From JANLYQ01 sp031365725 (GTDB taxonomy: Bacteria > Actinomycetota > Actinomycetes > JACCUZ01), in the NCBI GenBank assembly GCA_031365725.1, contig JANLYQ010000010.1:1-64000 (forward strand): a DNA stretch of 64,000 bases, written 5' to 3'. The position numbers were made by a program, and so were the translations under genes. Under the pieces are notes generated by a model. The model worked only from the letters and a program-made list of their open reading frames with translations, made no database searches and was not told the DNA's origin. Positions 22,637-30,021 of the stretch are shown piece after piece. Each line of letters starts with the position of its first letter. Positions within the stretch are counted from its first letter, which is position 1.

Positions 22637-24159
22637 CAGCCGGCCTCGTGGCTGCCGACCTGATGGACTACGACGACGCGGTCGCGGCCTTCGACCCGGT
22701 GCTCGGCCTCGAGGTGCACGTCGAGCTCGGCACGGTCTCGAAGATGTTCTGCGGCTGCGACACGACGTTCGGCGCTCTGCCCAACAGCCAGACCTGTCCG
22801 ACCTGTCTCGGGCTGCCCGGGTCGCTGCCGGTGCTCAACGCCACAGCCGTCGAGTCGACCATCCGGGTCGGGCTCGCGCTCGGCTGCGACATCGCCACGT
22901 GGTGCCGCTTCGCGCGCAAGAACTACTTCTACCCGGACATGCCCAAGAACTTCCAGACCTCGCAGTACGACGAGCCGATCTGCACCGACGGCCACCTCGA
23001 TGTCGAGGTGGCGACCGACGGGGGCCTGCGGACGTTTCGGGTCGAGATCGAGCGCGTGCACATGGAGGAAGACACCGGCAAGTCGCTGCACGTCGGCGGC
23101 GCAACCGGTCGCATCCAGGGCGCTGTGCACTCGCTGGTCGACTACAACCGGGCCGGCATCCCGCTGATCGAGATCGTGACGCGACCGGTCGAGGGCACGG
23201 GAGCGTTGGCGCCGCAGGTCGCGCGGGCCTACGTCACCGCGCTGCGTGAGCTGATGCGGACCCTGAACGTCTCCGACGTCCGCATGGAGCAGGGCTCGCT
23301 GCGCTGCGACGCGAACCTCTCGCTGCGCCGCTCGGCCGACGACCCGCTGGGCACCCGGTCGGAGACCAAGAACGTCAACTCGCTGCGGTCGGTCGAGCGT
23401 GCGGTGCGGCACGAGATCTGCCGACAGGCGGCGCTGCTGGAGGCCGGTGGCCGCGTGGTGCAGGAGACCCGGCACTGGCACGAGGACACCGGCACCACGA
23501 CGTCCGGGCGGTCGAAGGAGCAGGCCGAGGACTACCGCTACTTTCCCGAGCCCGACCTGGTGCCGGTCGCGCCGGACCGTGCCTGGGTCCAGGAGCTGCG
23601 GGCCGGGCTGCCGCCGTCGCCGGCGGTCCGTCATCGCGAGCTGCAGGATGCCTGGAGAGTCTCCGACACCGACCTGCAGGCGATGGTCAATGCTGGCGCG
23701 CTCGACCTCGTCGAGGACACCGTGGCTGCAGGCGCCCCGGCCGACGCGGCGCGCAAGTGGTGGCTGGGCGAGCTCTCCCGCCAGGCCAACGAGCGGGCGC
23801 TCGACCTTGCGTCGCTGCCGATCACCCCGGCCCAGGTCGCTCGCGTGGTGGCTTTGGTCGCTGACGGGTCGCTGAACGACAAGCTCGGGCGCCAGGTGGT
23901 CGACGGCGTGCTCGGCGGCGAGGGCGAGCCGGACGACGTGGTGAGCCGACGTGGCCTCGCTGTCGTCAGCGACGACTCTGCGCTGCTGGCGGCGGTCGAC
24001 GAGGCGCTGGCCGCCGACCCGTCGGTCGCCGACAAGATCCGCTCCGGCAAGGTCGCCGCCGCCGGGGCAGTCGTGGGTGCCGTCATGAAAGCCACCCGTG
24101 GCCAGGCCGACGCGGCTCGGGTGCGCGAGCTGGTGCTGGAGCGCTGCGGCCAGAGCTGA
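22633..24159 (+). CDS. gatB: Aspartyl/glutamyl-tRNA amidotransferase subunit B
   Basis: tRNA-binding, kinase-transamidase subunit of GatCAB. 508 residues. Signature segments: PVLGLEVHVELGTVSKMFC, CPTCLGLPGSLPVLN, FARKNYFYPDMPKNFQTSQY, IEIVTRPV, and the YRYFPEPDLVP region, followed by the helical and YqeY-like tail domains (SGKVAAAGAVVGAVM). The cysteines of the zinc-like site (FCGCDTTF and CPTC) are present. GTG 22633 overlaps the small membrane-protein stop. A convergent toxin gene ends 9 bases after the gatB stop. Confidence 0.96.
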   Translation: MTAGLVAADLMDYDDAVAAFDPVLGLEVHVELGTVSKMFCGCDTTFGALPNSQTCPTCLGLPGSLPVLNATAVESTIRVGLALGCDIATWCRFARKNYFYPDMPKNFQTSQYDEPICTDGHLDVEVATDGGLRTFRVEIERVHMEEDTGKSLHVGGATGRIQGAVHSLVDYNRAGIPLIEIVTRPVEGTGALAPQVARAYVTALRELMRTLNVSDVRMEQGSLRCDANLSLRRSADDPLGTRSETKNVNSLRSVERAVRHEICRQAALLEAGGRVVQETRHWHEDTGTTTSGRSKEQAEDYRYFPEPDLVPVAPDRAWVQELRAGLPPSPAVRHRELQDAWRVSDTDLQAMVNAGALDLVEDTVAAGAPADAARKWWLGELSRQANERALDLASLPITPAQVARVVALVADGSLNDKLGRQVVDGVLGGEGEPDDVVSRRGLAVVSDDSALLAAVDEALAADPSVADKIRSGKVAAAGAVVGAVMKATRGQADAARVRELVLERCGQS

Positions 24160-24168
24160 CGCCGTGTG

Positions 24169-24555
24169 CTAGACAGCCACGATCGTGACGGGCTTCGGGC
24201 AGTGCTCGCCGAGCGTGCGGAGGTCGTGCGGGTCACTCGTCACGATCACCGGGTCGTCACACCCCGAGGCCACGGCAGCCACCACCGCGTCGACGGCGGA
24301 GATGGTGCCCGCACGGGTGGTGGCCGCTCGGAGCCGGGCGGCGGTCCGCGACAGGACCGCGTTCACATCGACGACCTCGCAGGTACGCAGGAACCGGTCG
24401 GCGGAGAAGTCACGCCGAGGGTCCCCGGTGAGGGCTTCGACCAGCACCACCGACGGCACCAGCGGGGGCCAGAGTCCGTGGCGACGCAGCTCGATCAGCC
24501 GCGCTCGTTGGGTCGACAGAGCGCTGACAGCACCGGAATCCAGGACCAGGGTCAC
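24169..24555 (-). CDS. PIN-domain ribonuclease toxin (VapC-like)
   Basis: 128 residues with the four conserved acidic positions of the PIN fold: Asp6 in LVLDSGAVSAL, Glu40 in VVLVEALTG, Asp89 in SAVDAVVAA and Asp108 in VTSDPHDL. VapC toxins are Mg-dependent RNases that cut tRNA or rRNA. GTG 24555 overlaps the stop of the upstream small gene (GTGA), the classical antitoxin-toxin order. The active site looks intact. It converges on gatB with only 9 bases between stops. Confidence 0.85.
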   Translation of the reverse strand: MTLVLDSGAVSALSTQRARLIELRRHGLWPPLVPSVVLVEALTGDPRRDFSADRFLRTCEVVDVNAVLSRTAARLRAATTRAGTISAVDAVVAAVASGCDDPVIVTSDPHDLRTLGEHCPKPVTIVAV

Positions 24556-24845
24556 GCCGACGCGGCCCGACCTCGCGGGCCCGTGGCACGGGTGCGCCTG
24601 TGCGACTCACGACCGGTGCCAGCGGCGATCTGCTCGACCCACTCGACGGCCTCGGCCTGCTCCGCCGCGCCCACCGGCCCGAGCTCGGCCCCGAGGTCAT
24701 CGAGATATCTGTCGAGCTCGGCCACCTTGGCGAGCCGGTCCAGCTCGTGCGCCAACGCGCTCGACGCGACCCGGGAGACGTTCAGGCCGGCGGCGCGAGC
24801 TCGGTTGAGCGTGTCGTCCGGGACGGTGATGTTGACGCGTGTCAT
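24552..24845 (-). CDS. Antitoxin with ribbon-helix-helix-type N-terminus (partner of the PIN toxin)
   Basis: 97 residues. TRVNITVPDDTLNRARAAGLNVSRVASSALAHEL is the pattern of a CcdA/VapB-like DNA-binding domain (first about 40 residues); the C-terminal half is acidic then basic, as toxin-binding tails often are. ATG 24845 is chosen because TATTTT lies 6 bases upstream and homologues start at this strand; the frame is open a little further. Expected to bind its own promoter and neutralise the PIN toxin downstream. Family inference, not tested. Confidence 0.78.
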   Translation of the reverse strand: MTRVNITVPDDTLNRARAAGLNVSRVASSALAHELDRLAKVAELDRYLDDLGAELGPVGAAEQAEAVEWVEQIAAGTGRESHRRTRATGPRGRAASA

Positions 24846-24851
24846 GCGCAC

Positions 24852-24857
24852 AAAATA
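24852..24857 (-). promoter_or_regulatory. Probable -10 element of the antitoxin-toxin operon (leaderless type)
   Basis: TATTTT on the minus strand ends 6 bases before the antitoxin ATG. It is one of the few AT-rich stretches in the window. Confidence 0.5.
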
Positions 24858-24883
24858 CACACTTGAGTGATGCGGGTACACAC
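24856..24883. promoter_or_regulatory. Candidate antitoxin operator
   Basis: Two direct copies of TACACAC (24856-24862 and 24877-24883) spaced 21 bases start to start, two helical turns, with the small inverted repeat CACT-tg-AGTG between them. They overlap and flank the promoter of the antitoxin gene, as expected for ribbon-helix-helix autorepression. Confidence 0.4.
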
Positions 24884-24906
24884 GCGCGGTTTGGTAGCAG
24901 CCGACC

Positions 24907-25653
24907 TCAGCCGACTGCGCCGAGCCGGAGCACGCTGCCGGCCGGGTGCTCCTGACGGCCGTCGGGAGTAAGCACCCACACGGACTGGCGGCCCATCACC
25001 TCCCACTCGGCAGGGTCCTCGCGCCAGCCGTTGACCAACGCCGTGTCCTCGTCGATGCCGACCGAGGTGATGCCGGCCGGCGGGTGCGAGAGCTTGGTGA
25101 GGATCAGGTCGGGCAGCCGACCCGCGAACCGGTCGAAGTGCGGCAGCACACTGAGCTGCGGAACCGCGCCGAGCCCGACTTCCGCGTCGCGCAACGGGTG
25201 CCTGATGTCGGGCACCTGCGCGGTCAGCGCCATGGCGCCCGCGCTGCACCCGGCGAGCGCCGCGCCGCCCCGCCATGCGGTCTCGATCGCCGCCCACACC
25301 GCCGTGCCCCGCAACGTCTTGGCAAGAAACGGCGGGTTGCCGCCCGACAGGTAGATCAGCCCGGCAGCCGCGACGAGCCCAGCGAGCGCCGGGTCGTCGG
25401 CGCTCACCCGGTCGACGACGGGCACCACGACCTGGGTCACACCCAGCCGCTCTGCCGACTTTCGCCCCAGCTCGTGCCAGCGCCCCAGCGAGCCCGGTCC
25501 CTCCGGCGCTGCTGCGGTGGCGAGCTGCACGAAGACCGGCGGCCGGCCCTCGATCAGCCGGCGCTCGACCGACTCCATCCTGGGCAGGTACTCCCCGCTG
25601 CCGACCAGGGCGACCGGCCCCGGCTGTCGTCGTACGGCGTCGTCTTGGGTCAT
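24907..25653 (-). CDS. Peptidase S51 family protein (cyanophycinase / dipeptidase E-like)
   Basis: 248 residues from ATG 25653. The core shows YLSGGNPPFLAKTL, the nucleophile elbow AGCSAGAMAL with Ser137, and VLPHFDRFAGRL with the likely histidine. S51 enzymes cleave beta-aspartyl or Asp-X peptides; the exact substrate is unknown, and no cyanophycin synthetase is nearby. The start is uncertain: in-frame GTG 25668 and ATGs at 25665 and 25662 would add up to five residues. It is divergent from the patatin gene with very little space, so the promoters overlap. Confidence 0.8.
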   Translation of the reverse strand: MTQDDAVRRQPGPVALVGSGEYLPRMESVERRLIEGRPPVFVQLATAAAPEGPGSLGRWHELGRKSAERLGVTQVVVPVVDRVSADDPALAGLVAAAGLIYLSGGNPPFLAKTLRGTAVWAAIETAWRGGAALAGCSAGAMALTAQVPDIRHPLRDAEVGLGAVPQLSVLPHFDRFAGRLPDLILTKLSHPPAGITSVGIDEDTALVNGWREDPAEWEVMGRQSVWVLTPDGRQEHPAGSVLRLGAVG

Positions 25654-25682
25654 GTCGACCATCATCACCCGGACGGTCTCGT

Positions 25683-25688
25683 TAGGGT
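25683..25688 (+). promoter_or_regulatory. Probable -10 element of the patatin operon (leaderless type)
   Basis: TAGGGT followed by 6 bases and ATG 25695. The same hexamer precedes ddl. Confidence 0.5.
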
Positions 25689-25694
25689 CGGGTC

Positions 25695-26762
25695 ATGGCT
25701 GACCTCCACGCCCGTCAGGTGTCGCTGCGCGCCGACCTGGTCCTCGAGGGCGGCGGCGTCAAGGGCATCGGGCTGGTGGGTGCGGTGGCGACCTTGGCCC
25801 GGGCGGGCTACAGCTTTCCCCGGGTGGCCGGCACCTCCGCGGGCGCCGTCGTCGGCGCCTTTCTCGTAGCGCTGCAGCGGGCCCGTGAGCCGATCGAGCG
25901 GCTGGAGGACGTTGCCCGCACCCTCGACTACCGGCGGCTGCGCGACCGTGGTGTTGTCGGCCGGCACGCCGGTCCGCTGGCGCGGCTGGTCGACGGCATC
26001 AGCCTGGCGTTCGACGGCGGGGTGTTCGAAGGGGACTACCTGCGCAGCTGGGTGCGCGGCGCGCTCGGCGACCTCGGGGTGCGTACCTTCGGGGACCTGC
26101 GCATCGACGACGAGGCGAGTCACCTGCCCGACAACGAGCGCTACTCGTTGCTCGTCACGGCGAGCGACGTGTCACGCAAGCGGTTCGTCCGGCTGCCGTG
26201 GGACTACCCGGCCTACGGTCTCGACCCCGACGAGCAGGAGGTGGCCGACGCGGTCCGAGCGTCGGCGTCGATCCCGTTCTTCTTCGAGCCGGTGACGCTG
26301 CGTTCGAAGCCGACCGAGGAGGGCATGCCCGACGTGTCGACGTTGGTCGACGGCAGCGTGCTGTCCAACTTCCCGATCGCGGTGTTCGACCGCACCGACG
26401 ACTCCCCGCCTCGGTGGCCGACGTTCGGGGTGCGGCTCTCGATGCGGCCCGACGGCCGCGTCAACACCACCGAGGTGCGCGGCACGGTGAGCCTCGCGCT
26501 GTCGCTGGTCGAGACGATGCTCGAGGCCTGCGATGCCACCCACATCGACGACCCGTGCGTGCAGGCGCGCAGCATCTTCGTCGACGCATCCGGGGTGTCG
26601 CCGGTCGACTTCTCGATCAGCGACGAGGCCCAGGAGCAGCTGCTGCTTGCCGGGCACGAGGCCGCCGGCGCCTTCCTCGCCGGCTGGGACTGGTCGCGCT
26701 ATCTCACCGACTGCCGCAGCTATCAGCCCGTGCAGCCGCCGGCGGCGGTCGTAGCGCCATGA
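25695..26762 (+). CDS. Patatin-like phospholipase
   Basis: 355 residues. Oxyanion loop LEGGGVKGIGLVGA, nucleophile elbow AGTSAGAV with Ser48, and the second dyad residue Asp219 in TLVDGSVLSNFP, so the Ser-Asp dyad is complete. Probably a lipid acyl hydrolase; no signal peptide, so cytoplasmic or membrane-associated. ATG 25695 follows a leaderless-type promoter. The stop overlaps the next gene (ATGA). The C-terminus (LAGHEAAGAFLAGWDW) resembles other actinobacterial DUF-extended patatins. Confidence 0.88.
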   Translation: MADLHARQVSLRADLVLEGGGVKGIGLVGAVATLARAGYSFPRVAGTSAGAVVGAFLVALQRAREPIERLEDVARTLDYRRLRDRGVVGRHAGPLARLVDGISLAFDGGVFEGDYLRSWVRGALGDLGVRTFGDLRIDDEASHLPDNERYSLLVTASDVSRKRFVRLPWDYPAYGLDPDEQEVADAVRASASIPFFFEPVTLRSKPTEEGMPDVSTLVDGSVLSNFPIAVFDRTDDSPPRWPTFGVRLSMRPDGRVNTTEVRGTVSLALSLVETMLEACDATHIDDPCVQARSIFVDASGVSPVDFSISDEAQEQLLLAGHEAAGAFLAGWDWSRYLTDCRSYQPVQPPAAVVAP

Positions 26763-27688
26763 CTGTCGTGTGGGTGCCCTATGCCGACTGGCCGGACCAG
26801 CTCGACCTGCCGGCGCGCACGACGGTCCGAGTGTTCGACGGCACCGGCGATCCGCCCGCGGGCATCGAGGACGTCGTCTTCTACGTCCTGCCCTACATGG
26901 GCGCTGAGGACAACGGCCGGTTGATGGCGCAGATGACCTCGTTGCAGGTAGCGCAGTCGTTGTCGGCCGGGGTCGAGACGATCCGGCCGTACGTGCCCAC
27001 CGGAGTGACCTTTGCCAACGCGCGTGGCGTGCACGACGCGTCGACCGCCGAGCTGGCCGTCGGGTTGATGCTCGCGTCGCTGCGCGGGGTGCCGGAGTAC
27101 GTTCGTGCGGCCGAGCGCGCTGCCTGGGCACCGTCCCAGCACCGGTCGCTCGCCGACCGGCGGGTGCTCCTCGTCGGCTACGGCGCCGTGGGTGCGGCCG
27201 TCGAGCGCCGTCTGCAGGGCTTCGAGTGCGAGGTACGCCGAGTGGCTCGGCGCTCACGGCCGGCGAGCGACAACAGCCCCCAGGTGTCGTCGTACGACGA
27301 CCTGCCCGAGCTGTTGTCCTGGGCCGAGGTCGTCGTGCTCACGGTGCCCTTGACCGACGAGACGCGCGGCATGGTCGACGCGGGCTTTCTCGCCGCGATG
27401 CCCGACGGCGCTCTGCTCGTCAACGTCGCCCGCGGGCCGGTCGTCGACACGGACGCACTCGTCACCGAGACGTCGAACGGACGGCTGTCTGCCGCACTCG
27501 ACGTGACCGATCCCGAGCCGTTGCCGGCCGGGCACCCGCTCTGGTCCCATCCCTCAGTCCTCGTGGTGCCGCACGTGGGTGGGGCGACCGACGCCTTCCC
27601 GTCCCGGGCCTTGCGGCTGGTGCGGGAGCAGATTCATCGCCACCTCGCCGGTGAGCCGCTGGCCAACGTCATCACCGGAACCTACTGA
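26759..27688 (+). CDS. D-2-hydroxyacid dehydrogenase (NAD-binding)
   Basis: 309 residues. Rossmann motif VLLVGYGAVGAAVERRL, catalytic Arg in VNVARGPVVD, Glu in VTDPEPLPAGHPLW and His in VVPHVGGATD: the full triad of the D-isomer-specific 2-hydroxyacid dehydrogenases. The short N-terminal substrate domain places it among glyoxylate/hydroxypyruvate reductase-like or uncharacterised members rather than SerA. Start ATG 26759 overlaps the patatin stop by four bases, so the two are one transcript. Substrate not deducible. Confidence 0.88.
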   Translation: MTVVWVPYADWPDQLDLPARTTVRVFDGTGDPPAGIEDVVFYVLPYMGAEDNGRLMAQMTSLQVAQSLSAGVETIRPYVPTGVTFANARGVHDASTAELAVGLMLASLRGVPEYVRAAERAAWAPSQHRSLADRRVLLVGYGAVGAAVERRLQGFECEVRRVARRSRPASDNSPQVSSYDDLPELLSWAEVVVLTVPLTDETRGMVDAGFLAAMPDGALLVNVARGPVVDTDALVTETSNGRLSAALDVTDPEPLPAGHPLWSHPSVLVVPHVGGATDAFPSRALRLVREQIHRHLAGEPLANVITGTY

Positions 27689-27714
27689 CTCGGGAGCTGC
27701 TCGATCAGGAGTTC

Positions 27715-27730
27715 CTGACTCGTCAGTCAG
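27715..27730 (+). terminator. Weak stem-loop after the patatin-dehydrogenase operon
   Basis: CTGACT / AGTCAG, 6-bp stem with a 4-base loop, 26 bases after the dehydrogenase stop. No T-run. Confidence 0.3.
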
Positions 27731-27755
27731 CCGCTCGGTCCGCCCGCCGTCGGCG

Positions 27756-27761
27756 TAGTCT
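27756..27761 (+). promoter_or_regulatory. Probable -10 element of the gene at 27769 (leaderless type)
   Basis: TAGTCT followed by 7 bases and GTG 27769. Confidence 0.5.
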
Positions 27762-27768
27762 GCCAAGC

Positions 27769-29079
27769 GTGGAGCCCGGGAGGCGTGCCGACGAGCTCGC
27801 CGCCGGAGCCGACGACGAGCCCGACCCCCGACGCTCCCGGCTCGGCTGGCTCGTGGCGCTGCTGGTCGGCGCCCTCGCGGTGGCCTTCTTCCGGCCGGAC
27901 CTCGCGCTGCACGCCGCCAACCCCGCCGGCAGGCGTGGGTCCGCACCGACCCACCTGCCGACGCGCAGCGACCGACCACTCAGTCCCGTCGCCTGGGACA
28001 CCCGCGGCGACCTGGCGTCGGACCGCGCCTTCGTGTCGGCTGCTGTTGCGCGAATCCGCCGGGACCGGCCGGATGTCGCGCGGGTGTTCTTCGCCGGGCG
28101 GCTGCCCGACGGCAGCCGACTCGTGCTGGCCGGCACGGACGTCGACCGCGGCATGGTCGCGACGGCGGTGCACGCACTGCTGGTCGAGCAGAGCAGCACG
28201 CCGGACCAGTCGCAGGTCACCGATGTCGCGCCGTTGACCGACCCGCAGCAGGTGCTGGCATGGGCGTCGCGGGGTGGAGGTGGCCGCGTCTTCGCCGTCG
28301 CCCTGAGCCGGCCGGGGCCGGTCCGCTTCGAGCTCTCGGCCAGTGTCGTCTTCCGCGCCGACGGCACCCCACGCCGGCTCTGGACGCCGGTCTACACCGA
28401 GGACGGCGTGGTCGTCGCCGACCTTGGCACCGAGGCTGATCCCGTGATCACCGTGCGGGCCACCGGTTCCGGCGTCTTCCCGGTGCCCGAGGTCGTCAAG
28501 GTGGCAAGCGTCCTCCCGCCGGTGTCGGTCTCGCTCACCATCGGCGGGGTCGACCGGCCCGACTACCGCGGCCCCGAACCGGCTCTGCTCAGCCGCGGCC
28601 TCGAGCTCGCCGCCGGGTCGCTGGCCAACCTCTGGATCTCGGGCTCGGAGGTGGTGTGGAGCGGCGCCCCGTGGGCCGGTCGCAAGCTGGCGTTGGTGCG
28701 GGTGACCCGCCCGGACGGCGTTCGCTTGCAGGCCCTGGTCGGTGAGCAGGACGGCAAGGTCTTCGCTGCCGGCGTGCGGGCCCTCCCGCGTGACGCACCC
28801 CAGGAGCTGCCGTGGCTGCTCGAGCCGTTCTCACCGCAGGACCCGACCTACCTGCTGTGCCCGAGCGGCGCGGGCACGCTCGTCTACCGCCGGGGAAAGC
28901 GGCCGCCGCTACGGATCCGCGTGCCGGCTGACGGAGCGCTCGCCCTCATCGCGCCCGGACCCACTGCGCCGTCGGCCGGTGGTGCGCGGGTGACCCTGCT
29001 CGACCCCGCCGGTCGGCTGATCCTGCGCACGACTCTGCCGCGCACCGGCTTCGACGACCCGCTGTCTCTCGCCGGGTGA
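27769..29079 (+). CDS. Membrane-anchored protein of unknown function
   Basis: 436 residues. An N-terminal acidic and basic cytoplasmic stretch of about 25 residues is followed by one membrane span (LGWLVALLVGALAVAFF) and a large extracytoplasmic part rich in beta-strand pattern, Val, Asp and Gly, without cysteine-rich motifs. Repeating segments such as RVFFAGRLPDGSRLVLAG suggest beta-sheet repeats. I do not recognise a family. Codon use and GC match neighbours. Starts from a leaderless-type promoter and converges with the next gene, 60 bases away; the two may be functionally related secreted proteins, but that is only position. Confidence 0.7.
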   Translation: MEPGRRADELAAGADDEPDPRRSRLGWLVALLVGALAVAFFRPDLALHAANPAGRRGSAPTHLPTRSDRPLSPVAWDTRGDLASDRAFVSAAVARIRRDRPDVARVFFAGRLPDGSRLVLAGTDVDRGMVATAVHALLVEQSSTPDQSQVTDVAPLTDPQQVLAWASRGGGGRVFAVALSRPGPVRFELSASVVFRADGTPRRLWTPVYTEDGVVVADLGTEADPVITVRATGSGVFPVPEVVKVASVLPPVSVSLTIGGVDRPDYRGPEPALLSRGLELAAGSLANLWISGSEVVWSGAPWAGRKLALVRVTRPDGVRLQALVGEQDGKVFAAGVRALPRDAPQELPWLLEPFSPQDPTYLLCPSGAGTLVYRRGKRPPLRIRVPADGALALIAPGPTAPSAGGARVTLLDPAGRLILRTTLPRTGFDDPLSLAG

Positions 29080-29139
29080 TCAACAGCTCCGAACCCGCCG
29101 TACGGCGAACTGCGCAGGCGGCGTGTCCGGAGCTGTCGA

Positions 29140-29928
29140 TCACGGGGCGCGGCACTGGTCGAACGCCGCGCCGCCCAGGTCGCTCCACACCGCCAGGGTC
29201 ACTGATCGGGCTGGTCTCAGGGACTGGTTCGACCCCGCCGACCCCGCCGACCCGATGCCTGCGGGGGCAGCAGGTGGGCGCACCCGCACCCGAGCCTGCA
29301 CGGGGAACGGCCACGGGCAGGTGCTCCCCACCGCGAACTGCATCGTGACCGCACGGCTCCCGCCCGGCGGCAGCACCGAGTCGGGCTGTCCGTCTGGCAG
29401 CCAGCGCTCGCAGTCGGCGCGCATCACCGAGACACCGCGGGGTCGCAGGCCCCGCAGCGGGAGCACCGCGCGCACACCGAGCACCCGCAGCCTCGTCGAG
29501 GTGTCGTTGCTGATCAAGAAGCGCACCACCAGCCGGTTGCTGTGGTTGGTGGCCAACGGGCATCGCGCAGCGACCGACACCGGGCTGGTGCCGCTGCCCG
29601 GCTCGCCGACGGGACGGGGCGGTGCGGGAGCCGCCGCCACCGCAGGCGGTGTCGCGAGGTCTGCGCCGTCGCTGCCCGCGACCCGGGCGGGTGCGCCGGT
29701 GGGCGCAGACGCTGCGCCTGAGGGTGCAGTCACGGGACGGGACGGACCAGTGGCACCGGCGCTCGGGGTCGGCGGAGCACCCAGGAGCGAGGGAGCGCCC
29801 AGCAGGACGGCGGCACCCACGATCCCCACCGACAGTGCTCCCACCAGTGCAGCGCGCAGCCTCGGCGGCAGGCGGCTGGGCCTGCGGTTGCCGTCGTACC
29901 GCCCGGCACTGATCTCGTCGGAGCCCAT
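29140..29928 (-). CDS. Single-span membrane/secreted protein of unknown function
   Basis: 262 residues from ATG 29928, which has a good ribosome binding site (GGGAGG, 4 bases upstream). About 25 basic N-terminal residues, one hydrophobic span (ALVGALSVGIVGAAVLLGA), a 75-residue Pro/Ala/Ser linker, then an extracytoplasmic beta-type domain with four cysteines (ARCPLATN, ADCERW, STCPWPF, DQCRAP) that could form two disulfides. No family recognised. The frame is open further upstream through the divergent ilvD start, but the ribosome binding site decides the start. Confidence 0.7.
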   Translation of the reverse strand: MGSDEISAGRYDGNRRPSRLPPRLRAALVGALSVGIVGAAVLLGAPSLLGAPPTPSAGATGPSRPVTAPSGAASAPTGAPARVAGSDGADLATPPAVAAAPAPPRPVGEPGSGTSPVSVAARCPLATNHSNRLVVRFLISNDTSTRLRVLGVRAVLPLRGLRPRGVSVMRADCERWLPDGQPDSVLPPGGSRAVTMQFAVGSTCPWPFPVQARVRVRPPAAPAGIGSAGSAGSNQSLRPARSVTLAVWSDLGGAAFDQCRAP

Positions 29929-30008
29929 CGCACCTCCCGCGCGGGTTGCTCGTGCGGCCCGCCGACGCCGATGCGCGGACGACCCGCTAGAGGCTACGCC
30001 GCGGCATC

Positions 30009-30014
30009 TAGGCT
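30009..30014 (+). promoter_or_regulatory. Probable -10 element of ilvD (leaderless type)
   Basis: TAGGCT followed by 7 bases and GTG 30022. No leader peptide or attenuator precedes ilvD, in contrast to ilvB and cimA. Confidence 0.55.
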
Positions 30015-30021
30015 CGCGATC

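Noticed and set aside
26172..27257. Minus-strand open frame (361 codons) opposite patatin and the hydroxyacid dehydrogenase
   Set aside because: Arg/Ala-rich antisense reading without motifs; both plus-strand genes have complete catalytic residues.
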